Origin: Halichondria panicea
Lineage: Eukaryota; Porifera; Demospongiae; Suberitida; Halichondriidae
Length of the DNA stretch: 64,000 bases
Assembly: GCF_963675165.1 (NCBI RefSeq)
Contig: NC_087387.1
Span: forward strand, 2,097,501-2,161,500
Direction: 5' to 3'
The translations under genes were made by a program, and so were the position numbers. This document shows positions 37,313 to 50,100 of this stretch, one piece after another. Position 1 is the first letter of the stretch; each line of letters opens with the position of its first letter. The notes below the pieces were generated by a model. That model had not been told where the DNA came from. It saw only the letters and a program-made list of their open reading frames with translations, and searched no databases.

Positions 37313-38204
37313 TGGTAAGATCATTGGTCAGAAGTGGCGTGAGCTCTCAGAGGAAGAGAAGCAACCTTTCAACGATGAGTACGAGGCAGATAAGGCCAGA
37401 TACAATGAGCAGCTGAAGGTTTATCGAAACTCGGTAGCCTATAGACGATGGCAAGAAGCAAAACAACAAGGTCAGCAAACAATGGTGTTTTAATGGTATT
37501 CTTTTTCAATACTTCCCCGTGTAGCTGAGACTGCAGCTCGTGAGGCGGCCAATCGAGAAGCAGCTGGTCTGAGTGAATACGGCCCCCCACCCCCTGCTGT
37601 GATTGCCCCACCCAGACAGAACAGTGCTGAGGCTAGGCTGCAGATGATGCAGCAAGAAGAAGATGATGAAGGTGAATTAATTTACAATTTGTATGGTTTC
37701 TAAATGTCCGCTCCTCTGTAGATGAGTACATCACCAAGAAGCAGTTGGCAGCAATACGTTTCCACAGAAACCATCGTCTGATGCTGGAGATCTTCGGTGA
37801 CACAAAAATCCCCGACACACGTTCTGTTGTGACCAATTCACGACTGGTGGTCCTACGCAAGCAGGTCAACTCCCTTCTCCTGCATCAGGTAAGGCAGTCT
37901 AATAATTATCGCTTTTATGCTTGTTGTTACATCATTTTCCAGAGGAAACTGGAGTCCGAGATCAAGGGATTTGATGATGTCTACAAGGCGAAGAAAAGAG
38001 CATGCTTGGACAACTCTGAGAAGTTCAGAAGAGAGCTAAAGAGGGTAAGCTAAATTAAATGAGCCTGTTGTTGTGATAATTATGTTGCTTTGGCCCTCGT
38101 AGCTTCACGAAACCCCACCCACAAGTTGGAAGAAACCAGCGCTGTCTCTAGCCTCAAAGGATTTGCCAGAGCCAGTGTCAGATCCAAAGTATAAGACATT
38201 GTGA
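35940..38204 (+). CDS. SMARCE1: SWI/SNF subunit BAF57 (SMARCE1 homologue)
   Basis: Nine exons: 35940-36012, 36083-36147, 36274-36489, 36742-36852, 37311-37470, 37525-37671, 37722-37888, 37943-38044, 38103-38204; 380 aa. It is an HMG-box subunit of BAF chromatin remodelling complexes in the nucleus. The N terminus is Gly/Pro/Met/His-rich and low complexity. The HMG box is encoded by exons 4-5, beginning LPYMRYSRKMWEQLK and continuing GKIIGQKWRELSEEEKQPF. Next come an Ala/Glu-rich coiled stretch and the BAF57-specific block FHRNHRLMLEIFGD, RSVVTNSRLVVLRKQV, LLLHQRKLESEI. It ends in a short Pro/Lys tail. The acceptor of exon 5 follows a pure CA repeat (37277-37309). Head-to-head with STT3B. Confidence 0.93.
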
Positions 38205-38343
38205 AAGCAAGAACATTCTCAATCATTAATATAACACTGTTGAGCTTCACTAGCATCAAAGATCACTTTTGATTTTGTGATGTCATTGAGCTGTAATTGC
38301 CATGCGCATTGATTGGATTACAATGTAGTCGGGTAAAGAAATT

Positions 38344-38352
38344 TATATAAAA
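38344..38352 (+). promoter_or_regulatory. TATA box of histone H4
   Basis: TATATAAAA located 86 bases before the H4 ATG, consistent with a short replication-type histone 5' UTR. Confidence 0.6.
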
Positions 38353-38366
38353 TAATGGGCGGCTAA

Positions 38367-38741
<375 letters not shown>

Positions 38742-38768
38742 ACATCTCATTTTCAACTGAACTCAACT

Positions 38769-38784
38769 GGTTCTTCTAAGAACC
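38769..38784 (+). terminator. Histone mRNA 3' stem-loop
   Basis: GGTTCT, loop TCTA, AGAACC, followed by ACCACA. This is the expected 6-bp stem, 4-base loop and ACCA tail recognised by SLBP. A purine-rich AAGAG follows within 20 bases, as expected for the U7 target. Confidence 0.93.
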
Positions 38785-39525
38785 ACCACATTTCATTAAG
38801 AGTCACCATTTCATTTTTTGTCTTTTGTGAATTAACTACTAAATAATTCAGTTTACCAATGTTAACAAGTAGTCTATGGTGTGACATTAGTGTCAAGATT
38901 AGGGTGATTTCAATGAGGGTGTTGTTTTCTGCCAGTGAGGGTGCTTGCTAATCTTATGAGGATGCATCAGTTTCTGCCAGATCTTATGAAGGTGTGTTTT
39001 CATACATTGAGGGCTAATCTACGATGAAGGATTGAGGGTGCTCGCTAATCATATGAGTGACTCTGCAGAGTGTGTACATTGATCAAACAAAGCTGAGAAG
39101 GTCCTTGCTTGTGAGACTGTGTACCATGATGTAAGTAAACACAAAGCAGGGAGTCCCTTGCTTGCAATAATACTATATACACCACACATGCAATGTGCGA
39201 ACAAGAGTCCCTTGCTTGCATGCTCCCTAGCTAGACCTCAAACAATAAGGACTTAGGTTGCTATACGATTCGCTGGGGAAAACACCAAAAAGCTAGCTTA
39301 GCTACTTCGCAGCGTGCGAGGAGTAGTCTATGTCAATGTAAATTAATCACTGCATGCATGTAATGAGGGGGACTCTATTAATTATCTCTTTATGGATCCA
39401 TCTTACATGAGACATAAACCCAAAGTTGAAAAACAGCTGCATGGAAAGTCTGCACGAAATATCAATGTGTTTGCAAAGTTTTAGACTTTAGTTTATGTCA
39501 CTCAAACTACGAGCTACAGCTATGC
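38785..39525. other. Intergenic stretch after H4
   Basis: No gene seen. It contains degenerate short repeats of the type GAGGGTGCTTGCTAATCTTATGA (38935-39060) and GAGTCCCTTGCTTGCA, plus one copy of the GGGGAAAACACCAAAAAGC repeat near 39274. Confidence 0.4.
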
Positions 39526-39585
39526 TAGCCTCGACTCCAGCCCCTTGAATAGTGCGCCTTTCTCAGCGGCCTGGAATCGAGGCTA
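39526..39585. mobile_element. 60-bp miniature element with 9-bp target duplication
   Basis: TAGCCTCGACTCCAGCCCC at the left and the complement of TAGCCTCGATTCCAGGCCGC at the right, flanked by CAGCTATGC at 39517-39525 and 39586-39594. The two ends match the two different ends of the 1106-bp element at 42372-43477, in opposite orientation, so it is an internal-deletion derivative. Confidence 0.85.
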
Positions 39586-39726
39586 CAGCTATGCACTCCT
39601 GATTTCATGGTTGTCTTGTGCATCGAATTGTTACTAACTCTCATTTGTATCAAGTCTATATTATCAATCATGCAGCATCTTGATTGAAGTGAAGAAAAGC
39701 CACTCACTAGTCACTACCGTCTGAGC

Positions 39727-39920
39727 TACCGTATAGCGGGTAATTTTCGGGGGACAAAATACTCGTGGTTCAGCAATATTGAGACATTTCGTGGGTAATA
39801 TTTTCGTGGTTGCTGCTTGCACTACAGGTAAAGGTAGGCAAGGTCGCTTCATTCGTGGGTAAAATATTCGTGGTCAGACCTCCAACCACAAATATTTTGT
39901 CCCACGAAAATTACACGGTA
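39727..39920. mobile_element. 194-bp MITE (TACCGTATAGCGGG family)
   Basis: Left end TACCGTATAGCGGGTAATTT; right end a diverged complement ending TTACACGGTA. Internal ATTCGTGG blocks resemble 60778-60957. Confidence 0.75.
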
Positions 39921-40054
39921 TCTGCGGCGATCTATACATAGATCTATATATACCCATATTTGGTGAACCACACAGAAAAAGTATACACCCCTATTTTGCA
40001 CAGTTCAAACTTCAAGCTGTGAATGTCAGCAGGCTCAACAAGGAATTGACATTG

Positions 40055-42287
40055 TTTTTTTTTTTTTGTTTTTTTTATGAAAGATTTAGCAATTAATTGC
40101 AAGGATACACAAATAGCTACAAAGCTAGGGTGAAGTGAGTCCTATAACATACGTTTTAATAGTTACAACATGTCAACTAGATGTGAATACAGATGAGACT
40201 TAAATGAACTTATACTAGTACAGTCTACTAAAGTAAAGTCCTTGTGGCTAACCAGCCTATTCCATATTGTGATTGCATGCGGAAAAAATGAGAATTTGTA
40301 AAAGGATGTTCTACATTGGTAGGGGACCAGAGTAAAACAGTTAACAGTTCTACTACTGTACGTCATATTTCTCTTGGTTGCTGGGTTGTTTGGGAAGTCA
40401 GTTAGATTGTGTAGTATTTTGAAAAGGTGGCAAAGCACCGCAGCAAGGCGCCTCAGCTGCAGAGAAGGAAGCCTGGTCAAGGTGAGTAATTCTTCACTTT
40501 TCAAATTCCATTTCTTCAGACAGACTCTCATAGCAAATCTCTGGACTTTTTCTAAATTGTTTATTTCACACTTGTGAAATGGGTTCCATACAGAGGATGC
40601 GTATTCCAGATGTGGTCTCACGAACGATGTATACAACTTTAACAGTGTTGTTGGAGAAGAATTCTCAGAGAACCTGCGATGTAGGAGACCTATCAACTTC
40701 CTTGTTTTATTACAAATCGTATTGATGTGAGTGTGCCAGCTCAAGTCAGCCGATATGGTAATTCCTAAATACTTGTAGTTAGAAACCTGCTGCAGTACAT
40801 AACCATTTAGAAGTAGAGTTGGAGCCTTCAATGAGCGCGATGTTTTCTTAGAAATGGACATAAACTTACACTTGCCAAGATTAAATTCTAATAATTTAGT
40901 GTTCAAAAAATTTGAGACTTTAGAAATGTCCTTTTGAAGATTCACGTAGTCATTAGTAGATGTGATAACTCTGTATAAGGCCATGTCATCAGCAAACATA
41001 TTTAGCTTACTGTCTTGAGAAATAACATCTGTGACTTGGTTTATGTACGTAATGAACAATAGTGGACCCAAAACCGAACCTTGGGGCACACCTGAGAGAA
41101 CATGTAAGCTGTCTGAGTTACTGCCATCAATACCCACAAACTGTTTCCTCTCCAGTAAGTAGCTATGCACCCAGTTTAGTAAATATTTGTTAAAATTAAG
41201 TGACTGTAGATGTTTCAGAAGATTGACATGGGGGACAGTATCGAATGCCTTTTTGATATCAAAGAAAACTACGCATACTTCTTGACTTTGATCCAGGGCT
41301 CTACTCCAGTCTTCTATCACCTGTATTAGGGCTGAGATAGATGAGCGTGATGACATGAAGCCCCACTGCCTTGGAGATATAGGTGCCTGGTCGCACAGGT
41401 GTTCCTGACAAAGAGACTTAACGTGTTTCTCTAAAATTTTGCTTATTGTAGGAAGTATCGAAATTGGTCTATAGTTACTAACATGAGTGGGGTTGCCTCC
41501 CTTCAGTACAGGAACAACTCTAGCCATCTTCCAGGCTGCCGGAAAACATCCAGTCGAGATAGAGGAATTGAAAAGAGACGTGAGTGGGGCACTAATACTT
41601 GCAGCAGTGCTCTTTAGCATCTTAGCAGCTACGCCATCACAACCCATAGATTTTCCAATTACAAGTTTGGTAAGGTCTTTAAATACTTCCTCTTCAGTGC
41701 ACAGTAACTCTTCAGGACACCCAGAAGGGATCATGTTGCCAAATTGCTCCATGGAGTTGTTAGCCTGTAAGGGAGGGCAGTTACGATTGTAACAAGAGTG
41801 GAAGAATTTATTAAAAGCTTCAGCTTTGCAAGTTGCTTGGTCTATAGTTGTGCCACTCTCTTCAAGGGTAGGAATAGAACAAGTTCTCCCATTTAGGGTT
41901 TTCACAGTCTTCCAGAATACTTTTTTATCCTTGGTATTCAATTGGGAGAAAAATTTGTTCTTGCTTTTCCTAATCATTGCCACCACACTATTTCTCTGAA
42001 CTCTGTATTTCTCCTTATCCCTATGACAGTTAGACGATTTAGCTCTGTGAAAGTAAGTGTTCCTCCTAGTTATCCCTTTAATAATTTCTCTATTGATCCA
42101 TGGGGTTTTACTTTTCACCTTGATAGTTCTACATGGAATACTGAGTTCCATAATCTGCAGGAATAGTGATTGCCAGGCGAGTACACTGGAGTTAACATCA
42201 TTAGGATTTAGTTCTTCTTCCCAGTCTATCATGTCCAAGAGCTCATTAGCACGATCAAAGTCTGCTGCCGAATATTGCCAGATTTGT
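40055..42287 (-). mobile_element. 5'-truncated non-LTR retrotransposon (LINE)
   Basis: Minus-strand insertion. It encodes reverse transcriptase but lacks the upstream endonuclease. The 3' end is an A-rich tail, seen as poly-T at 40055-40077. The open frame extends to about 42285, where a TAA in the flank precedes it, so the left protein edge is the truncation point. The limits are approximate; no target duplication was found. Confidence 0.85.
40163..42285 (-). CDS. LINE reverse transcriptase (N-terminally truncated)
   Basis: About 707 codons without an interruption from the truncation point. RT motifs in order: VSNYRPISILPTISKILEKH, RQWGFMSSRSS, VVFFDIKKAFDTVPH, GVPQGSVLGPLLF, the catalytic MFADDMALY, NLGKCKFMSIS and YKYLGITIS, then a long C-terminal thumb/linker region with CR1/Jockey-like character (RPHLEYASSVWNP). 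The first 150 or so residues are the linker after the missing apurinic endonuclease. The intact frame suggests a young insertion. It lies between H4 and the TRIM-H4 gene, opposite in orientation to both. Confidence 0.9.
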
Positions 42288-42371
42288 TAGTTAATCTCTA
42301 GCTCTCAGTATGTGACCTGTACTCTGTGTATCTTGCTATCTAGTCTATACTGACTGTGTGTGTATTCTAGG

Positions 42372-43477
42372 TAGCCTCGATTCCAAGCCGCTGAGAAAGA
42401 CGGCCTGGTATACACTGTTTACGCATGCGCCAGAATTACCCAGAATCTGGGTAATCGTAAATTGCAGTATATTTATCAGTATTCTTATTCCGCATTAGTT
42501 TGTAAAACATTGATATCCGTTTCATTTAAAATGATGTCATTGAAAAAAGAAATCTAGTCCAAGTTGTGTAATGGCTGCTACCTTCTCTTCTGCTCTCGCG
42601 TACGCGTTATCCTGTGTTGGAAAACCAGGTCTAGTCTTGAAAGACAAGCAGCTGGAGGCGTTGAAGTGTCTGTACGCGCACGCTGGTGTTTATGTGGGTA
42701 CCGTACAGACCGGCTATGGCAAGTCCCAGAGCAAGTCCATCTGCTTTCCAGACACTCCCTTTCTTGATTGATGTGAAGCTTGACAGGACCAGTGTACCTC
42801 TCTCTGAAAGAAGTGTTGTGATGGTGATTTCTCCTCTTGTTTCTCTGAGTGAAGCCATCTTCAAAGTGTTGGTGTGTCTGTTCGACGTTCAGTGCCATTC
42901 TCTCTGGAAGGAAGTATTGTTGTGACATTTGCCGAAAATTAGTCACAGAGTAAGTACGTGGTATCTGATCCGAGAACTGTGTGGCCTGAATGTGTTTACA
43001 ATCCGAGGGACTTGTGTGTATCCGATCCGAGGGACTTGTTGCTTGAGTGTGTATCCGGACTTGTTGCTTGAGTGTGTATTAATGGATAGTGCTTTCAATG
43101 GTAAATCTATTGTGTAAGTCAATAAGTAGTCCTCACATTATGTTACGTCACAGCCACTGTACTTATCCACATTCATTTATTTTTTACCCACAGGTTTAAC
43201 TAATTTCTTATGAGATTAACTGTCGCCTGAGTGTGTATCCGATCCGAGCCTCAAGTTAATGAATAAATCTACAGAGCTGATGTTTTACTTAGCTGTCTCT
43301 GTCTACAGTATATACAGAGAGAGGTAGCCTCTTCTTTTTCTTTTTTCTGTTCTTTATCACAAGATAAAAATTAATACTGTTTTAACGTTCAATGAGATAA
43401 AATACGGTAAATAATAAATTAATTGTCCACCCACGCGCCAACAGTAAATACCAGGCAAGGGGCTGGAGTCGAGGCTA
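42372..43477. mobile_element. 1106-bp DNA transposon carrying a RecQ-like helicase fragment
   Basis: Left end TAGCCTCGATTCCAAGCCGC and right end complementary to TAGCCTCGACTCCAGCCCCT, flanked by perfect 9-bp duplications TATTCTAGG at 42363-42371 and 43478-43486. Inverted similarity continues into the GCCTGGTAT...ACTGTT blocks. A helicase fragment lies at 42571-42925. The right end lies 110 bases before the TRIM-H4 start codon. Superfamily not assigned. Confidence 0.88.
42571..42925 (+). pseudogene. RecQ/DEAD-like helicase N-terminal fragment
   Basis: From ATG 42571: LKDKQLEALKCLYAHAGVYV then the Walker A-like TVQTGYGKS. The match continues in another frame from about 42740 (LPFLIDVKL, SERSVVMVISPLVSL, the motif Ia region), so there is a frameshift or small deletion near 42725-42740. 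The remaining helicase motifs (DEAH, QxxGRxGR) are missing. The family call rests on the Q-motif-like KDKQLEAL, GYGKS and VISPLVSL. Confidence 0.7.
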
Positions 43478-43574
43478 TATTCTAGGATATGTAGCTATAG
43501 ATGACACAGAAATTAATATTTTACGTCTCCTCAGATAACCCTAAGCCTTACGCAATAAATACAGCACTTGATAA

Positions 43575-45203
<1,629 letters not shown>

Positions 45204-45242
45204 ACATCTCATTCTCTTAATTGTCACATTCCATTTAAACTC

Positions 45243-45274
45243 AGCTTATTCTTCATTAAGAATTACCACTTCAT
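45243..45274 (+). other. Degenerate histone-type 3' stem-loop after the TRIM-H4 gene
   Basis: Aligned to the H4 stem-loop position, the sequence reads ATTCTT, CATT, AAGAAT, then TACCAC. Pairing is kept but the GG/CC base of the consensus stem is lost, so SLBP binding is doubtful. The surrounding 3' flank is still similar to that of H4, showing that the duplicated segment included the 3' end. Confidence 0.6.
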
Positions 45275-47137
45275 ATTTGTCTTTTTATTAAGGATCGACC
45301 ACTCACTGAATTGCTTCATGTCACATTGCTACATACATGAGATAGTAAATCTACAATTCTTTGTACAGTGCCTGTGAGCTTGCATGTGTATATAAAGTCA
45401 ATAATTATTATGCTGTAATGCCAAAGAGTGTTGTGTTTATAGTAGATCTATCTATCAATCCATTCCTCCTGGAAACAAAGCATGCATGGCCAAGCAAGTG
45501 TTAGAACGTGCTGAAGTACGTTGTTGTTTTACTTTAACGAGACAAATCTCACACGCTAGCTGGCTAGTCCCTTACATGCATGGTCCTAAATTGAGTCGTT
45601 ATATATAGGTAAATTATTTCCTAGCCTATATATAGTATAACAAAGGGCGTATAAAGAAAGTTTACTTTTATATGCCCTTAGTAAAACGATTGACTAAATT
45701 AGGACCACCACGTAACACTTTTAAATGCATGGGGAAGTGCATGGCCAATTTAACAATGACAACAGCAAGAAAAAGGAAGGCCTGCTGGGAATGAGGCTAG
45801 GGAAGCACCAAAAAGCAAGAAAATTCATATTCCAATTCGTTACAACATCATTCACACGTAAATTGTTCGCGTATAAAGATCTATAGTTTTTCCACGCTAT
45901 TTAGTGTTTTTCCATTTTTTTCTTTGCTTCCTCATTTCATCTATTCTTTTTTTGCTACCTTTTATTTATGTCATGACATCAGCATGACAACAGCAAGAAA
46001 AAGGAAGGCCTGGGAACGAGGCTAGGGAAACACCAAAAAGCATGAACATTCACTCCAATCCGTTACAACGTCATTTCACGCATAAATTATAAAGATCTAT
46101 ATATAGTTTTTCTACGCTATTTGCTGGTTTTCCCGGCCAAATCCTGTAGCAATGTAACCATAGTTATATATGGCACGCAACTACCCTATATAATTGCAGG
46201 AGTACATGAAGGAGAGTAAGCAACTACTATACAGCCCATACAAATGTGTTGTTATCTCACAATTGTCGGATTGTTATTTATAGTTATTAATGAGTCAGTG
46301 CGATCATCTACTAAGAAACTGATAACACAAATTGTATGATATTAAGTATAGGTGATCTAATTAGTATGCGTCAAGTGCATGTAAATTTAAGTGAAAACAG
46401 TTGGTTCTAATCAAATGTAAACCGTCCTTGTTGCCCAGTGAGTGGGCAGATCAAAGCAATCCAGTGCTCAGTATATGGCATGTTGCATCACTGCAATGCA
46501 CTGGATTATATGCACTTGCACTGTGTGTAAATCCAGTAGATTTCTTTAAGAGATATCCATTTGGGACTTATGCCCCACCATCCTACCCAATACTCAGTTG
46601 GTCCGTTTTATAGGCTACTACCTTTACAACTACTAGTGGGAAGAAAACCTAAAAAATTTACTATGGAATTCAGCAAAACTAATGAATACACTAAATTCCT
46701 TCAAAACACATGTCTTTTATTACGATTTATATGACCAGTCAGACGAGTTTAACGTCATTGGGCAACAAGTTCGTTATTGCCGGCGCCCTCGTGCAACATG
46801 CCATATATTGCACTCTGGCTGGGCAATAACTAATACTTGGAGGTTTACTGTATGTAGTGGACATTAAGTAATCAAGGACAAAGTATGCTGTATGGTGATC
46901 ATTACCAGCTCTAGTGCTCAATAGGCGGGGCGGGCGATGGTTGTTTCTCGTGTAACCAAATCTCAGACAACATCATCTAGAAGTATAATAAACTGCCAAT
47001 TCACAATCATGCACATAAATGCACTGGCATGTATACATGTATATACAAAAATAGTCATTCTATAAATCCTACAGAATCAGTACGACTTCACTGACACCAA
47101 AAATACACGTAGCATACATGCATATACGTAAAAGTTT
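45275..47137. other. Intergenic region with repeats between TRIM-H4 and the receptor kinase
   Basis: No gene recognised. Two related repeats (about 45785-45920 and 46005-46150) each begin GGCTAGGGAARCACCAAAAAG, contain CGTTACAACRTCAT and AAAGATCTATA, and end near TTTCTACGCTATTT. They belong to the same family as 52267-52437, and one end is at about 39274. Confidence 0.5.
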
Positions 47138-50100
47138 TCAAACAGAAGTTTGGTATGAAGATCGTCGTCTGTACATTACATTAGTATATCCAGTGGCTGT
47201 TCTTACGCCTCGATTGCCATTACGCGGTTCAGATTCGGATTGTTGTGGGTCACTGTTGAAATGGTGAGCTGATTCAGTAACCTGCAAATCATGTTCACTT
47301 CTCAGCCCATAAACAAGATTGGTCTCCATGGTTTTTTGTTCAGCTTGTAACTGATCCTCGTCTCTGAGCCCATACGAAGCATTTGTTTCCATCTCAGTAG
47401 CAGCCTCAGTAAGTTTGCTTTGCTCTTCGAGCGAGAGGACATGATCATACTCTGTTGTAGGGTAATAGAACACTCAGTCAAACACTTAAATATATCACTA
47501 ACCTAACACGAACTATCAGAATACTACATTACTAATACATTACGACACCTTAATACAAATGTAGAAGGTGCTTCTGTTGAATTTGCTAAGAAACACAACA
47601 ATTACGGAAATGCGTTCAATTAATACAGTGTCTCCTTATATACTCAGAGTGAACTTGCTTACTGTGTTCATCCTCAGTGATAGCGACTAGCTCCATGTTC
47701 AATTCCATGTAGCCCACCATGATACTTAAAACTTTCTCCAACTCGGTTGCTAGCTCATCAAAGGATGGCCTCTCTTCTGAATCCTCGTACCAACACCTGG
47801 TCATCAGTGAGACCCTGTAGTGATACGATCAGCTAGTTACAACATAGACAAGGCAATGTACTTCCATACAATACTAGAATCAAAGCATATTATTATGATT
47901 TGCCATGATAATTATATACTAGTAGAATGAATTGGTATACATAACTTAAAGGTGTTCCTTAACTGCTAGTGTATCAATGTTTATACTTACATCTCTGTAG
48001 AGCAAGCAGTATTCTGGGGAGGTTCCAATCTCTTTCCCTCTCTGAGTAGAGCCACTAGGGACATTGGGTCCACTCCAGGGTAGGGGGTTCGGCCACCACT
48101 GAAGACCTCCCACACGGTTACACCATACGACCACTGCATTATTGTGGAGACAACATATACAAGGCTAGACTAATGTAGTCGTAATGTCAACCAAATAACG
48201 TATATGCTTTGAGGGCACAAAACTGAAGTCTATATAGAGCAACAATAACAATGTTACATTAATTCTGTAGCTGAATCCGTTCGTACCGAGCACCACACGA
48301 TGTTTATTTTATTGCTACCATAACTAGAGCATCATACATACCACATCAGTTTTCTCGTTGAAGATAGCATCGCTTAGACTCTCCATTGCCAACCATTTGT
48401 ACGGCAGTTTAACTCCCTCAGCTTCACCCTGTCTGAAGTATCCTTGCGTATACATATCCTCAGCCAAGCCAAAATCACCAACTTTGAGGTCACCGTTTGA
48501 ATCCAACCTACATATTCAATGAGAGTAACTCACAATCTATTGAAGATTTCCTGTAACCTGAACTATACATTATATTGATAAATTATATGCAAATGCTTAA
48601 CGTTACTGTGTGCACATGCACAAGACTACAGTCTAGTCTAGACAAACTACAAACCAATTCAGTGCCTCACATGCAGTTCCTAGCAGCCAGATCTCGATGG
48701 ACGAACTTGTGCCCAGCAAGATACGCCATTCCAAGAGTTATCTGATGACACATCTTCAACAGCAACTTCCTCACAGCAAACACCTACGTACAAATTGTAC
48801 ACGAGATAATTTTGCATAATTATGAGTTAAGATTAGCATATAATTATAGTAACAAAAATTAATTACAACACATACGTAAGTTGATAGGCCTTGCAAAGAG
48901 TCATGTAGTTTTGTAATGAAATTCCTAACTCATAATTATTATTGACCCTCGAAATTCCTGGAGTTTGCAAAGCCTTTGCAAAACATCTATAAAAGCGTTG
49001 CACGTTGCACGTTGCACGTTCTTTATATCAGTACTAATACAAACTACAATGTGTCACTATTTTCCATATAAGGAACGCACAACACGCAATGTTTTAAGTT
49101 TTATCGAAAGCTATATAATTGTTTAGTATTATAAGAGTGACCAGCACATAGGGTGACCACAATAACTGCATGATTGTGCTAACACTTGCTCGGCCGTACT
49201 GAATTTTCATTTTTGGCATGGAATTCAAAATACCTTCTCAGAATCCTCTCCCTCTGCCAACTCTAGGTTAGACCTCTCTTTTTTCAAATAGTCTAGTAGA
49301 CTCCCGTTCGTCATATAAGGCATCACCATGGAAACACCGGATCCGGCATCAAGACACACCCCAATCAGAGGCATGACGTGAGGGTGGTGGAATTCTTGCA
49401 TTTTGGTGATCTCACTCACCATGCTCTGTACGTCATTCTGAGTGAACAGACCTGGGGAGGGGGGGGGGGTATAATGTACTCATAAGTAGCTATAGGACTT
49501 GTGCATGTGTCCGCTCTTAGACAAGAGAAAGTTTGAAGGTACACATATAAAATCTGCCGGGAGACTTGTTTCAAAAACGCACGAGTATATATGAAATATA
49601 TGTGCTTATAATTTATAGTTAACCTTTTAGTGTCTTCAAAGCCACACCCCTCATGGCAACGTTATTCCAGTCCATTAGTAATCCTTTGTACACAATCCCA
49701 AAGGCTCCTAGAATGATGGGAACAAACCAAACATTATCAAACTGCCAGAGATGGACAAGAGAATGAAGTCTGACAAGCAATATTCTTGTAATGTGGATCC
49801 CATGCACTTGAAGGTGTTCAAACTATAATTATGATAGTTCTTGGTTGGTAACTATAGTTCGCCAAAGAAAAGTGGGATCTATCCATTACGTAGTTACCTT
49901 GACCAACTGCATCTTGCAATTTCAGATTAGAGCTGGGAATTCTCATTGATTCTGGAACATACTTCAAAATCTCCCGCGTTTGATATTCTGCAGAATGAGA
50001 AATGCATGAGATTGATTTGAATGCCCATACACGTGCAACATACAGTATATATACATACCTATAAGAGTTCCTGGGCCAGACAACTTCCTCATTCTATAAA

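Noticed and set aside
41487-41792. Plus-strand open frames within 40-42.3 kb
   Set aside because: They are complements of the LINE reverse transcriptase.
48990-49020. Short tandem GCACGTT triplet
   Set aside because: Only three 7-base units in a receptor kinase intron; too short to mean anything alone.
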